From: Planctomycetota bacterium
GTDB taxonomy: Bacteria > Planctomycetota > JAJSAM01 > JAJVHW01
DNA: 64,000 nt
Direction: 5' to 3'
Assembly (NCBI GenBank): GCA_024280885.1
Contig: JAJRPF010000008.1
Span: 75,707 to 139,706 of the forward strand
Position 1 is the first letter of the stretch. Every line of letters begins with the position of its first letter. The position numbers were made by a program, and so were the translations under genes. Below are positions 51,505 to 60,145 of the stretch, piece by piece. The notes under the pieces are model-generated. The model saw only the letters and a list, made by a program, of their open reading frames with translations. It ran no database searches and had not been told where the DNA came from.

Positions 51505-53085
51505 ATGTCGAAGATCGACGCCAGAGGAACCAGCCGCAAAGAACTCATGCTGACCGAGCAACACCAGGACTTCGGGGATCTGCTCTATGAGCAAGTGAAG
51601 AACGCACCCTGGGTGATGTGCTCCGTCGGTATCCATGGATTGCTGATCGGGTTCCTTCTGCTGCTGCCCACCGACGTCACGGAGGTCGCTACCGCAACGC
51701 GCATCGTGGCGTCGCCCGTCGAGACGCAGCCAGAGCTCGACGAGCCGGATGATCCCGATGTCGATCCCGATGAGCCGATCGACGAAATCAAGAAGACCAT
51801 CGATGAGATCGTTCCGGTTGACACGAAAGTCGAGGACGTCAATCAGACCCCCGACGACGTGGATGCAGTGGACGATCTCGGCGTTCCGGATGCCTTCTCT
51901 AACGCGCCATTCTCTGGACTCGAGACGAATGCCCTCATTGGCCTGACCGGCGGTGCCGGGGGGCAGCGCGGTGATGGCCTTGGCGGCCGCAAGGAACTCC
52001 GCTCCGGCGGTGGCGGCGGTACGGGCGGCGGCGGGACGCAAGTTTCCGTCGATCTCGCGCTCGAGTGGCTGAAGAACCACCAGAGTGACAACGGCAGTTG
52101 GGACGGCGATGGCTTCGACGATCACTGCAAGCTGAACAAATGTGGCGGCGTCGGTGGCGCGACGTTTGATCCGGGTCTGACCGGACTCGCGTTGCTCTGC
52201 TTCCTCGGTGCCGGCGAGACCCATCAATCCGGCCCCTACAAGGACACGATCAAGAACGGCCTGCGCTATCTCAAGTCGATCCAGGACTCCGAGGGTGCCT
52301 TCGGGCCGCGCACGAGTCAGCACTTCCAGTACAACCACATGACGGCTGCACTCGCGATGACCGAGGCGTATGGCCTGACGGGATCGCGGCTCTTCAAGGA
52401 GTCGGCGCAGCGCGGCGTGGACTTCGTCCATGCGTCGCAGAACCCCTACTCGGCTTGGCGCTACGGTGTGCGTGACGGCGACAACGATACGTCGGTGACC
52501 GGTTGGGCCGTGATGGTGCTCAAGAGCGCAAAGATGGCCGAGTTGCGCGTTGACGGCGGTGCGTTCCGCGGTGCGATGGGCTGGATCGAAAAAATGACGG
52601 AGCCCGAGTTAGGCCGCGTCGGCTATCAACGCCGCGGTGGTCCGGTGGCGCGTACCTCGGAGATGATGGAACGCTTCCCGGCGGAGCAGAGCGAGGCGCT
52701 CACGGGCGTCGGCGTCCTGACCCGCATCTTCTGTGGCGAGGACCCGAAGAAGAGCGAGTTCATCCAGAAGGGTGTCGCGCTGATGGGGAAGAAGCCCCCG
52801 CGCTGGGATCTCGATGCGGGCACGACGGACTTCTACTACTGGTACTACGCGACGCTGGCGATGTTCCAGGTCGGTGGCGAAGATTGGAAGCGTTGGAACA
52901 AGTCGATGAAGACGGCCATCGTGGACAATCAGAGGACGGAAGCCGGTCGCGATGAGCGGGGTTCATGGGACCCCGTCGATCCGTGGTCGGCCGATGGTGG
53001 GCGCATCTACGCGACGGCGCTCAACTGCCTGTCGCTCGAGGTCTACTACCGCTACGGCCGCGTCTTCGGGGCGAGCGAGCGCTGA
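51505..53085 (+). CDS. Membrane-anchored cyclase-like (prenyltransferase-repeat) protein
   Basis: 526 residues from ATG 51505, which has GAGAGGACA about nine bases upstream; the ATG at 51484 is the alternative. There is one membrane segment near residues 36-55 (WVMCSVGIHGLLIGFLLLL), an acidic Asp/Pro-rich stretch (about 75-120) and a Gly-rich linker (about 150-182). An alpha-barrel follows: LEWLKNHQSDNGSWDGDGFD, CGGVGGATFDPGLTGLALLC, GAGETHQSGPYK. These last blocks are shared with the secreted protein at 20067-21341. The N-terminal anchor plus linker recalls energy-transducer/TonB-type proteins, which raises a link to envelope transport. Not an obvious terpene cyclase. The palindromic element copy B follows 14 bp after the stop. 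Confidence 0.82.
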   Translation: MSKIDARGTSRKELMLTEQHQDFGDLLYEQVKNAPWVMCSVGIHGLLIGFLLLLPTDVTEVATATRIVASPVETQPELDEPDDPDVDPDEPIDEIKKTIDEIVPVDTKVEDVNQTPDDVDAVDDLGVPDAFSNAPFSGLETNALIGLTGGAGGQRGDGLGGRKELRSGGGGGTGGGGTQVSVDLALEWLKNHQSDNGSWDGDGFDDHCKLNKCGGVGGATFDPGLTGLALLCFLGAGETHQSGPYKDTIKNGLRYLKSIQDSEGAFGPRTSQHFQYNHMTAALAMTEAYGLTGSRLFKESAQRGVDFVHASQNPYSAWRYGVRDGDNDTSVTGWAVMVLKSAKMAELRVDGGAFRGAMGWIEKMTEPELGRVGYQRRGGPVARTSEMMERFPAEQSEALTGVGVLTRIFCGEDPKKSEFIQKGVALMGKKPPRWDLDAGTTDFYYWYYATLAMFQVGGEDWKRWNKSMKTAIVDNQRTEAGRDERGSWDPVDPWSADGGRIYATALNCLSLEVYYRYGRVFGASER

Positions 53086-53099
53086 TCTCTTCGATACGG

Positions 53100-53201
53100 C
53101 GATACGGAGCCAGGACAACGTCGGCGGAGTTCGGAGCAGAGGCATCGACAAGGCGAATGCCAACCTCCGAGCTCCGCCGAAATTGTCCTGGCTCCGTATC
53201 G
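53100..53201. repeat. 102-bp palindromic element, copy B
   Basis: Arms 53100-53135 and 53166-53201 are near-perfect complements and differ from copy A (4896-4996) at only a few positions, while the 30-bp centre is unrelated. As in copy A the tip CGATACGG is repeated just outside (53092-53099). The element ends 30 bp upstream of the matrixin ATG and begins 14 bp after the stop of the preceding gene. In RNA it would form a long hairpin between the two genes, so it may act as terminator, processing site or mobile palindrome. Confidence 0.85.
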
Positions 53202-53231
53202 CTACCTGGAGCGCGTAGCATAGGGCTACGC

Positions 53232-55415
53232 ATGCAACACACACTCTTCCGAGGCTCACGCCGCTTGCTCTTCGCCGTCACGTTCGCTGCGGTGCTGACG
53301 TTCGGAGTGGGTCGGCAGCGCTGCGACGTCGTCGTAGGCGCAGCGAGCGCGATCGCGATCGCGACGCCGCCTCCATCTCGCATCGATGCCCTGCTGCGCG
53401 CGCGACAGGCCGCGGGGATCGCCACCGTTAGTGACGTGGCGGTCTGCTTCGCACCCGGAACGTCCGCCGAGTACGTCGCATCCGTGTTGGAGAGCGCCGA
53501 CGAGTCGAAGGCGTTCAACGCACTCGAAACTCGCCGTTGGAGCTTCACGGCGACCGATGGCGCGAAGTCCGGCCAGGGCACTCCGATCACACTGACGTGG
53601 TCCGTCGTGCCCGACGGCACGCAGATCCGCGGGGCGCTCGGCGCCTCGTCCGGTCGCAGCGATCTGCGCGCATTCCTCGACGGGATATACGGCAGCGAAC
53701 TCGTCTGGATACCGCTCCTGCAGCGGGTGTTCACTCGCTGGGGCGAAGTTTGCGGCATCACATACGTCTTCGAACCGGCAGACGACGGTGTGCAACTCGG
53801 TTCTGCGTCCGGGCGACGTGGAGCGCGGGGCGACGTGCGCATCGGTGGAAAGGAGATCGACGGCGACTTCGGCGTGCTCGCCTACAACGCGTTCCCGAAC
53901 GACGGCGACATGGTCCTCGATACGTCCGATGTCTACTTCCGCAGTTCTTCGCAGAACTCGCGCCACCTGCGCAACGTCGTGAGTCACGAGCACGGGCACG
54001 GGATGGGCCTCGACCATGTCTGCCCGCAGACGCGCACGAAGCTGATGGAGCCCTCGGCGAGTTCCGCGTACGATGGGCCGCAGATCGACGACATGCTGGG
54101 CGCTCAACGACTCTACGGGGATCGTTTCGAGCCGAACGACGGAGTGGGCTCGGCGGAGCCACTGATCTTGACGGGGAAGAAGTTGGTCGTCGCTGAAGTC
54201 AGCATCGATGACGACTCTGACTCCGACTTCTACGCGTTCGACGCTGCCGAGGGCGCCTTCGCCGACGTCAGGTTGCGTCCGATCGGGAAGGTGTACCCGT
54301 CTGGGGTGCCGAGCATGGGTGGCGAGTGCAGCGGCGTGTATCCGAGGATCGACACGGGCGCGCTGGCAGATCTCCGTCTCGCCCTCTTGCGTCCGGATGG
54401 CTCTGTGATCGTGTCGGTGAATGCGACCGGGCGGGGCGAGTCGGAAGAACTCATCGACGTGCCACTGCCCGCGGGAGCCGGGCGCTACCTTGTTCGCGTG
54501 CGCGGCTCCGGCGAGAACGATCCGCAGCTCTACGAGATGACGCTGAAGGTCGCGTTACGCGGAGAGAAGCCCGTCGCACTCGACGATGCCGTGGAGACAT
54601 TCGAGGTCCTGCCCGTCGCCATCGACGTGCTTGACAATGATCTCGGACTCGCGGACGAACCGATCACAGTGCGCGTCGATGTCTCACCGACGTCGGGTGC
54701 CGTCCGGCAACTCGGCGGTCTCCTCGTCTACGTTCCGTCGCGCGATTTCGTCGGTCAGGACCGCTTCACGTACGAGGTGAGTGATCTCCATGGGCAGGTC
54801 GCGTTCGCCGATGTGGCGGTGAGTGTGCGTGCGAGCGATCGCGCCGGGTCCGCGCGCACGGACTCTGACGGAGATCGCTATCCGGACGAGCTGGAAGCCC
54901 GGCTGGGAAGCGCAGTCGGCGATCCGGAGTCACGTCCCGGCGCGGACATCCGAGACGGCGCGCAGCCGCTGCCAGTGCGCAAACTCGTCGTGCGGTTGAA
55001 CGCTCGGAAGCCCGACCGCGATCGGCTGATGGCGCGCGGGGAACTTCCGCTGAACGCTGCGTTCGTCGCCGCAGGGCAGCGCGTCGTCATCTCGGTCGGC
55101 GGCGCGGTGCGCGAGTTCACGCTCGACGCAAAGGGCCGCGGGACGGGGGTCGCGAACGAGAGGTTTCGCCTGCGCGTGAAGCGCAAGCAGGGCAGCGTCG
55201 TTCCCGGGCCCGCGCGCTTTGATCTCGTTGTGACGCGGGCCGATCTCGCACCGGACTTCGCCGACGAAGGGCTCGGCACCGAGCGCAGGCAGAAGAAGGA
55301 AGCCCGCGCGGTGACGGTGTTCGTGCTCTTCGATGGTCGCACGTACGAGATGACTGTGCCGCTCGACTACTCGGCGGAGCCGGGCAAGCAGGGCAAGGCC
55401 AAGCTCGTGAAGTAG
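53232..55415 (+). CDS. Secreted matrixin-type metalloprotease with Ig-like C-terminal domain
   Basis: 727 residues from ATG 53232 (AGGGCTACGC upstream). Signal peptide about 1-38. The zinc site HEHGHGMGLDH, with a downstream LMEPSASSAYD Met-turn-like segment, lies near residue 252 and identifies a matrixin/astacin-type metzincin protease. Later segments include a pre-peptidase-like domain (about 300-430) and a cadherin/Big_9-type domain (about 445-530, VLPVAIDVLDNDLG). There is a short Asp-rich TSP3-like stretch (DSDGDRYPDELEARLG). It would be exported and cleave external proteins. The palindromic element copy B sits directly upstream, like copy A next to another exported hydrolase. Confidence 0.88.
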   Translation: MQHTLFRGSRRLLFAVTFAAVLTFGVGRQRCDVVVGAASAIAIATPPPSRIDALLRARQAAGIATVSDVAVCFAPGTSAEYVASVLESADESKAFNALETRRWSFTATDGAKSGQGTPITLTWSVVPDGTQIRGALGASSGRSDLRAFLDGIYGSELVWIPLLQRVFTRWGEVCGITYVFEPADDGVQLGSASGRRGARGDVRIGGKEIDGDFGVLAYNAFPNDGDMVLDTSDVYFRSSSQNSRHLRNVVSHEHGHGMGLDHVCPQTRTKLMEPSASSAYDGPQIDDMLGAQRLYGDRFEPNDGVGSAEPLILTGKKLVVAEVSIDDDSDSDFYAFDAAEGAFADVRLRPIGKVYPSGVPSMGGECSGVYPRIDTGALADLRLALLRPDGSVIVSVNATGRGESEELIDVPLPAGAGRYLVRVRGSGENDPQLYEMTLKVALRGEKPVALDDAVETFEVLPVAIDVLDNDLGLADEPITVRVDVSPTSGAVRQLGGLLVYVPSRDFVGQDRFTYEVSDLHGQVAFADVAVSVRASDRAGSARTDSDGDRYPDELEARLGSAVGDPESRPGADIRDGAQPLPVRKLVVRLNARKPDRDRLMARGELPLNAAFVAAGQRVVISVGGAVREFTLDAKGRGTGVANERFRLRVKRKQGSVVPGPARFDLVVTRADLAPDFADEGLGTERRQKKEARAVTVFVLFDGRTYEMTVPLDYSAEPGKQGKAKLVK

Positions 55416-55620
55416 ATGTGGTAGCAGGGCGCTCTTCGGCCAGTTGGTGCCGTCACGTGGATGGTACCCGGCGAGGGGCGGTCCGGGCTGGCTCGGCTGC
55501 GGTGACGCCCTCGGTCCGCCGCTCGACGGGGACCGCGGGGCGGACTCGCGAAAACGCCCGCCGTCCCCGGTCAGCGGCGGCGCGATCCGAGGCCTGACCT
55601 GCGCTGCGCATCGACGCAGA
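55416..55620. terminator. Intergenic region between convergent genes with a long GC hairpin
   Basis: 205 bp between matrixin (+) and the DUF1801 protein (-). A strong imperfect hairpin spans about 55525-55572: GACGGGGACCGCGGGGCG pairs with CGCCCGCCGTCCCCGGTC around a loop containing AAAA. It is well placed to terminate both converging transcripts, though T-runs are lacking. Confidence 0.4.
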
Positions 55621-56232
55621 TCAGCACTCGTACTTCCAGTTGCGCGACTTCCCTTCGGCGATCCACTCGACCGCCTGAGCCAATCGCTTATCGCGCGTCG
55701 CCTCGCGCTTGGCGCCGGTGACCCACTCCAGATACTCCTTCTGCTTGGAGTAGCTGAATGCGTTCCACACGTCGCGCGTCGAGGCGTCGGCTTGGATCGC
55801 GGTGAGCATGTACCCGGGCACGACGAGGTCGCTCTTCGACTTCTTGGCCGACGACTTACGCGGCAACTTCTGACCCGCGTCGTTCAGCTTGACCGCCCGC
55901 TTCACGTACGCGACGAACACCCTCTTGGTCGGGAGGTCCGCTACCGCCGCGGCCTTGATACTCATGGGCGACGCCTTCGCCGTCGCGCCGAAGAGCGCTT
56001 CCGGGTCATCCATCAGCGCAGCCTTCCAGAAGCCGAAGCCGACGTGCTTCTTGAAGGACGCCATGCCTCCGAGCATGCCCTTGTGATCGAACGAGGGGCA
56101 GCCCCACTTGATCGTCTCCTCGACGTCCGGACAACCGGCGTGGAACGCCTCGCGGATCTTCGTCAGGATCGGCTGCGCGAACGGCTCCGCCTTGGCGATG
56201 TACGCGTCGACTTTCGGGTTGGTATTCTTCAT
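55621..56232 (-). CDS. DUF1801/YdeI-type protein
   Basis: 203 residues from ATG 56232, which follows AGGAG seven bases upstream (the longer open frame lacks a ribosome-binding site). The N-terminal half is the DUF1801 domain: VEETIKWGCPSFDHKGMLGG, AALMDDPEALFG. The C-terminal half is YdeI/OmpD-associated-like: KLPRKSSAKKSKSDLVVPGY, AFSYSKQKEYLEWVTGAKRE. Such two-domain proteins are cytoplasmic and of unknown function; they are frequent and often near stress genes. The 60-bp gap to the divergent DUF2797 gene must hold both promoters. Confidence 0.85.
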   Translation of the reverse strand: MKNTNPKVDAYIAKAEPFAQPILTKIREAFHAGCPDVEETIKWGCPSFDHKGMLGGMASFKKHVGFGFWKAALMDDPEALFGATAKASPMSIKAAAVADLPTKRVFVAYVKRAVKLNDAGQKLPRKSSAKKSKSDLVVPGYMLTAIQADASTRDVWNAFSYSKQKEYLEWVTGAKREATRDKRLAQAVEWIAEGKSRNWKYEC

Positions 56233-56292
56233 GGGGCAGCTCCTCTCGGGCTTCACATGGTAGCGGCCCCGGTTTCGCGGTACACCGTGTCG

Positions 56293-57171
56293 ATGAGCAA
56301 TGAGTCGTCGAGCCCCGAAACGAAGAGCCCCGAACCACTGCGAGAGATCTGGCGCGGGACGTTCACGAAGATGCGGGCCGAGCACACGGCGCCGGTCAGC
56401 TACTTCCTACGCGACGGTTTCTACGACCCAGCGCGGCGCGTGGACGAGCTGCCGATGAACGCGCTCCTGGGCCGCACGCTGGAGTTGCGATTCGAAGGGC
56501 TTATCCAGTGCGTCTACTGCGGTCGCAAGTCGAAGAAGTCGTTCAACCAGGGTTTCTGCTACCCGTGTTTCCGCGCTCGGGCGGAGGCCGATATCTGCAT
56601 CGTGAAGCCCGAGCTCTGTCACCACGGCGATCCCGGCGATCCCTGCCGCGACGAAGAGTTCGCGCAGACCACGTGCTTTCGGCCGCATGTGCTCTACGCG
56701 TCGCTCACGAGCGGCGTGAAGGTCGGGATCACGCGGCAGCCGAACGTCCCTTCGCGCTGGATCGACCAGGGCGCCGCGGCGGCGATCCCACTCGCGGTGC
56801 TGCCGAACCGCCGCGAGGTGGGTTTGCTCGAGCACCGTCTCGCCGGTCAGTTCCAGGACAAGACGCATTGGATGACGATGCTCAAGAAGAAGCATCCTGA
56901 CGGCGATCTCGACGGCGGCGTAGCGACCTTGCTGGGGCTCATGGAAGAATTACAAGTCGAGGGCGTCCTGCCCGAGGCGGAGCGCCGGCGCTACGAGTTC
57001 GACTATCCGGTGGAGACGTGGCCGCTCAAGGTGAAGTCGTTCAACCTCGACAAGGCGCGGGTCGTGGGGGGGTGCTTGCATGGGATCAAGGGGCAGTACC
57101 TGATCTTCGACACCGGCGTCATCAACGTGCGCAAGTACACGGGCTACGTCGTCTCGGTACACGCAAGCTGA
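56293..57171 (+). CDS. DUF2797 family protein with Cys-rich zinc-finger-like segment
   Basis: 292 residues from ATG 56293; an in-frame ATG at 56254-56256 would add 13 residues and neither has a Shine-Dalgarno sequence. A Cys-rich segment near residues 75-135 has CVYCGRKSKKSFNQGFCYPC and more Cys pairs (CHHGDPGDPC, CFRPH), consistent with a treble-clef zinc site. DUF2797 features include LYASLTSGVKVGITRQPNVP and EVGLLEHRLAGQF, which resemble a GIY-YIG-like nuclease core. The family is conserved but its biochemistry is not established. Ends 39 bp before the FHA-kinase gene. Confidence 0.85.
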   Translation: MSNESSSPETKSPEPLREIWRGTFTKMRAEHTAPVSYFLRDGFYDPARRVDELPMNALLGRTLELRFEGLIQCVYCGRKSKKSFNQGFCYPCFRARAEADICIVKPELCHHGDPGDPCRDEEFAQTTCFRPHVLYASLTSGVKVGITRQPNVPSRWIDQGAAAAIPLAVLPNRREVGLLEHRLAGQFQDKTHWMTMLKKKHPDGDLDGGVATLLGLMEELQVEGVLPEAERRRYEFDYPVETWPLKVKSFNLDKARVVGGCLHGIKGQYLIFDTGVINVRKYTGYVVSVHAS

Positions 57172-57210
57172 GGCGGGTACACGGCGTTCCGGAACCGTAG
57201 ACTTCTCAGC
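57172..57210 (+). promoter_or_regulatory. TAGACT box before the leaderless FHA-kinase gene
   Basis: TAGACT (57198-57203) lies seven bases before the ATG at 57211, and no Shine-Dalgarno sequence is present in the 39-bp gap from the preceding gene. It is a good -10 match and suggests transcription starting at the ATG; a -35 match at 17 bp is not found. Confidence 0.4.
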
Positions 57211-59796
57211 ATGGCGCACGTACGGGTTGTCCGGGGCAACGATGCAGGCAAGCAGTTCACGCTGCCGGCGTACGCGTGGGTCATCGGTCGCGGCTCGGTG
57301 AGCGATCTCGTGATCGACGATCCCCGCGCCTCGCGCAAGCACGCCTGCATCCGTCTGCACCGAGGCGACTGGATGGTGCGCGATCTTGGGAGCCCGAACG
57401 GTACCTTCGTGAACCAGACGGCGACGGGGGACGCGTGGGTGGACTTGCAGCATGGCGATCGCATTCGCGTGGGCCACACAGTCTTCGTGTTTGAGGACGA
57501 GCCCGGCACGCCGACTCCGCCGCCGCCGAACCCGCGGTCTCGCGTCCCCACATCCGCCGCCCGGGAACCTCCCGTTGCGCCCACCGCCGCTCCGGTTCTA
57601 CGCGATGAGATCGTGATCCCCGGGCATCGCGTGCACGAGAAGATCGGTGATGGCGCAACGGGCACCGTCTACCGCGCGCGCGAACTCGATCGGGAGCGCC
57701 TCGTCGCGATCAAGATCCTGGCCCCCGCGCTCGCGAAGAAGCCCGACTACGTGAAGCGCTTCGACGCCGAGGCGCGCGCAGCGGCGCGACTCTCGCACCC
57801 CCACGTGATCCCGGTCTACGCCGTCGGGCGCCACCGCGGCCTGCACTACTTCACGATGGAATTGATGGAGCGCGGCACGGTCGAGGATCGGTTGCTGGCG
57901 GCGCCCGATTCGCGCTTGCCGTGGCCTGAAGCCGTGGCGCTCATCAGTGACGCTGCGGCCGGGCTCGCGCACGTCCATCAGCATGGCCTCGTACACCGCG
58001 ACATCAAGCCGGCCAATCTGCTCCTTGGTGCCGACGGACGCGTCAAGCTCGGCGACCTCGGGACTCTGGTACACGAGGCCGAGGCGCAGGGGGTGCGTAT
58101 CGGTACCCCGCACTTCATGTCACCGGAGCAGGCGCGCCGAGAGCGGGTGACACGAGCGTCGGACGTCTACTCGTTGGGGGCCTCGCTCTACCGCATGCTG
58201 ACGGGCGAGACGCCGCATCAGGGCGCCAACATCCGCGAGATCGTGCGGGCTGTCGCGCACGACGTGCCGCATCCGATCGAGGCGTTGCGCGAGGGGCTAC
58301 CGCAGGTCGTCGCCGATGAGATCAATGCGATGATGGCGCGCGACCCCGCGCGGCGTCCCGTTGACGCGGGCGACGTGGGCAAGCGACTGGCGGCCGCGCT
58401 CGAAGGTATTCACGAGGATCGGCAGTCGCGGCGGCGGAGTCGCCGCCGGAAGGCCACGTGGCAGGCGATCGCGATCCGTGTCGGTGCCCTGGGTCTTGTC
58501 GGCGGTGCTCTCTTCCTCTTGCGAGCCCCCGTCGGGCGCATGTTGGTGGAACTGACCGGTGGCGTTGGCCCGAAGGTCGCCGTCCCGGTCGCGCCGCCGC
58601 CTCGTCCCGACGAACGTGCAACTCAGGAGGACGAAGAGCCGTCTGTGCCTCTTCGTAGCGCCGAGTCGGATGCCGCGACCGCCCGCGCGATCCTGGTTGC
58701 AGCGGAAGTATCGCTCCCGCCACTGGACCTGGCGTCGGTCGCCTCCTGGAGTGCTCTGGCGACGCGCTACGAGACGCTCGTTGACACGTCGTCGCTCGAC
58801 TGGACAGGGCTTCGCGCGGCGGAGAAGCGCGCTCGCCGAATTCGCGACGAAGTGGCTGCGATCGAGCCGGTCACCCCTGCTCTCGCTGCAGCGGTGGACC
58901 GGCGGCTGGGGGCCGAGCTCGAAAGCGCCGGAGCAGGTGCGCTCACGACGGGCGAGCCAGTGGTGCCGTCGCTGCGCCCGATCCGCGGCGGACGGCTGGA
59001 TCCGTTGCGCGATGCGCGCACGACGACCCTGCGGCGTGCCGCGGCGCTGGTGAACGAGAGGCGGCCCGCCGAGGCGCTTCGCTCCGTGATCACTTGGGTC
59101 CGCGACGAGCGCGCGCTGACCGAGACGGGGCCGGCCGGAGACGAAGCGCGGGCGACGATCGTACCCGCGGTCGATTGGCTGCGACACGCGGGCAGGATCG
59201 TGGCGGCCCGCCTCGAGTCACGCATCGCGCGCGATGAGACTCTGCTTGCGCGCCGCCTGCGCGAGACGGCGTTCTTCTCCGGCCTCGATGGAGTCGCCGA
59301 TCCCTCGCTAGCGCTCACGCGGCTCGATGCCGTGGAGGCGTTGATGAGCACGCCGCTCGGTGTGGCGCGGTGTCGCGAGCGTCGCGCACGGCTCGTCGCG
59401 GAGCGCGCGACATGGTCGGCCGCGGTCAGCAGCGGGGCGTCGCCAGAGAGCGTGGCCGACGCCATTGTCGAGGGCGCGGGTACGCTGCCGCGCGAGTCTC
59501 TCGACGGTGCAATCTGGCTCCTGCTCGAGAGCGGTCGGCGCTATCGGGCTGAGGCGCTTCTGTCGGAGCGCCGCCTCATTGATCCGGAGGCCGCAGTCGC
59601 CCTCCGCGCCCAGATCGACGGCCTTCGCGAACTGGCGACGCTTGGGAAAGAACCGTCGGCTGACGCGATCGCCGCGTGGTCGCAGCGCTTCCCCTTCGTC
59701 GATGCGGCCTTGGTGGGAGATGTCGCGGACGCCCCGGGCTACGTGCTCTTCTCGGAAGCCAATCGCCGCGCTCTGCTCGACGCATGGGGCGACTGA
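57211..59796 (+). CDS. FHA-domain Ser/Thr protein kinase with one membrane segment
   Basis: 861 residues. The FHA domain (about 1-94) has YAWVIGRGSVSDLVIDDPRA, SRKHACIRLH and GSPNGTFVN. The kinase domain (about 138-395) has a Gly loop IGDGATGTVYRA, Lys in VAIKIL, catalytic HRDIKPANLLL and FMSPEQ after the activation loop. The DFG motif is DLG (KLGDLGTLV), a variant seen in some bacterial kinases. A membrane segment lies about 417-442, and the C-terminal half (about 450-861) is helical and Ala/Arg-rich, presumably outside the membrane. The protein phosphorylates Ser/Thr and senses a phosphothreonine signal through FHA, but no substrate or PP2C phosphatase is in the window. Confidence 0.93.
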   Translation: MAHVRVVRGNDAGKQFTLPAYAWVIGRGSVSDLVIDDPRASRKHACIRLHRGDWMVRDLGSPNGTFVNQTATGDAWVDLQHGDRIRVGHTVFVFEDEPGTPTPPPPNPRSRVPTSAAREPPVAPTAAPVLRDEIVIPGHRVHEKIGDGATGTVYRARELDRERLVAIKILAPALAKKPDYVKRFDAEARAAARLSHPHVIPVYAVGRHRGLHYFTMELMERGTVEDRLLAAPDSRLPWPEAVALISDAAAGLAHVHQHGLVHRDIKPANLLLGADGRVKLGDLGTLVHEAEAQGVRIGTPHFMSPEQARRERVTRASDVYSLGASLYRMLTGETPHQGANIREIVRAVAHDVPHPIEALREGLPQVVADEINAMMARDPARRPVDAGDVGKRLAAALEGIHEDRQSRRRSRRRKATWQAIAIRVGALGLVGGALFLLRAPVGRMLVELTGGVGPKVAVPVAPPPRPDERATQEDEEPSVPLRSAESDAATARAILVAAEVSLPPLDLASVASWSALATRYETLVDTSSLDWTGLRAAEKRARRIRDEVAAIEPVTPALAAAVDRRLGAELESAGAGALTTGEPVVPSLRPIRGGRLDPLRDARTTTLRRAAALVNERRPAEALRSVITWVRDERALTETGPAGDEARATIVPAVDWLRHAGRIVAARLESRIARDETLLARRLRETAFFSGLDGVADPSLALTRLDAVEALMSTPLGVARCRERRARLVAERATWSAAVSSGASPESVADAIVEGAGTLPRESLDGAIWLLLESGRRYRAEALLSERRLIDPEAAVALRAQIDGLRELATLGKEPSADAIAAWSQRFPFVDAALVGDVADAPGYVLFSEANRRALLDAWGD

Positions 59797-60145
59797 ACGA
59801 GGCGAGAGGTTCCCACTTCGGGCAAGTTCCGTTCTCGGGAGGGTGCAGGCCCGGATCTCGGATCGTGTTCGGTTGCTCTTGGGTCCTGCTCGGTCAGGGG
59901 CGGCGGCACCTGGCTCCAACGAGAGAACGCGTTGCCCCGCCACAGACCAAGCACGGAGCGCGTCCGCTTGAATTCCCACGAAGATCCGGCGTAGCTGCTC
60001 GTTGCTCGGCGCGGGTCTCTCTCCAGCGACCCCGTCGGCCCATGAACGGAACGGGTCGACCCTCCGCCGAATTGCGTACCATGCGCCTGCGTCGTGCGGC
60101 ACGCGGCTGTGTACGGAGGCTGTGCACGCGGGCGCGGGAGGGTAG
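59797..60145. other. Intergenic region before the permease-USP-DUF389 gene
   Basis: 349 bp with no credible gene. The last bases carry a strong Shine-Dalgarno GGGAGGGTAG directly before ATG 60146. A TACCAT hexamer near 60077 with TCGACC 15 bp upstream is a weak promoter candidate. No repeats seen. Confidence 0.45.
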
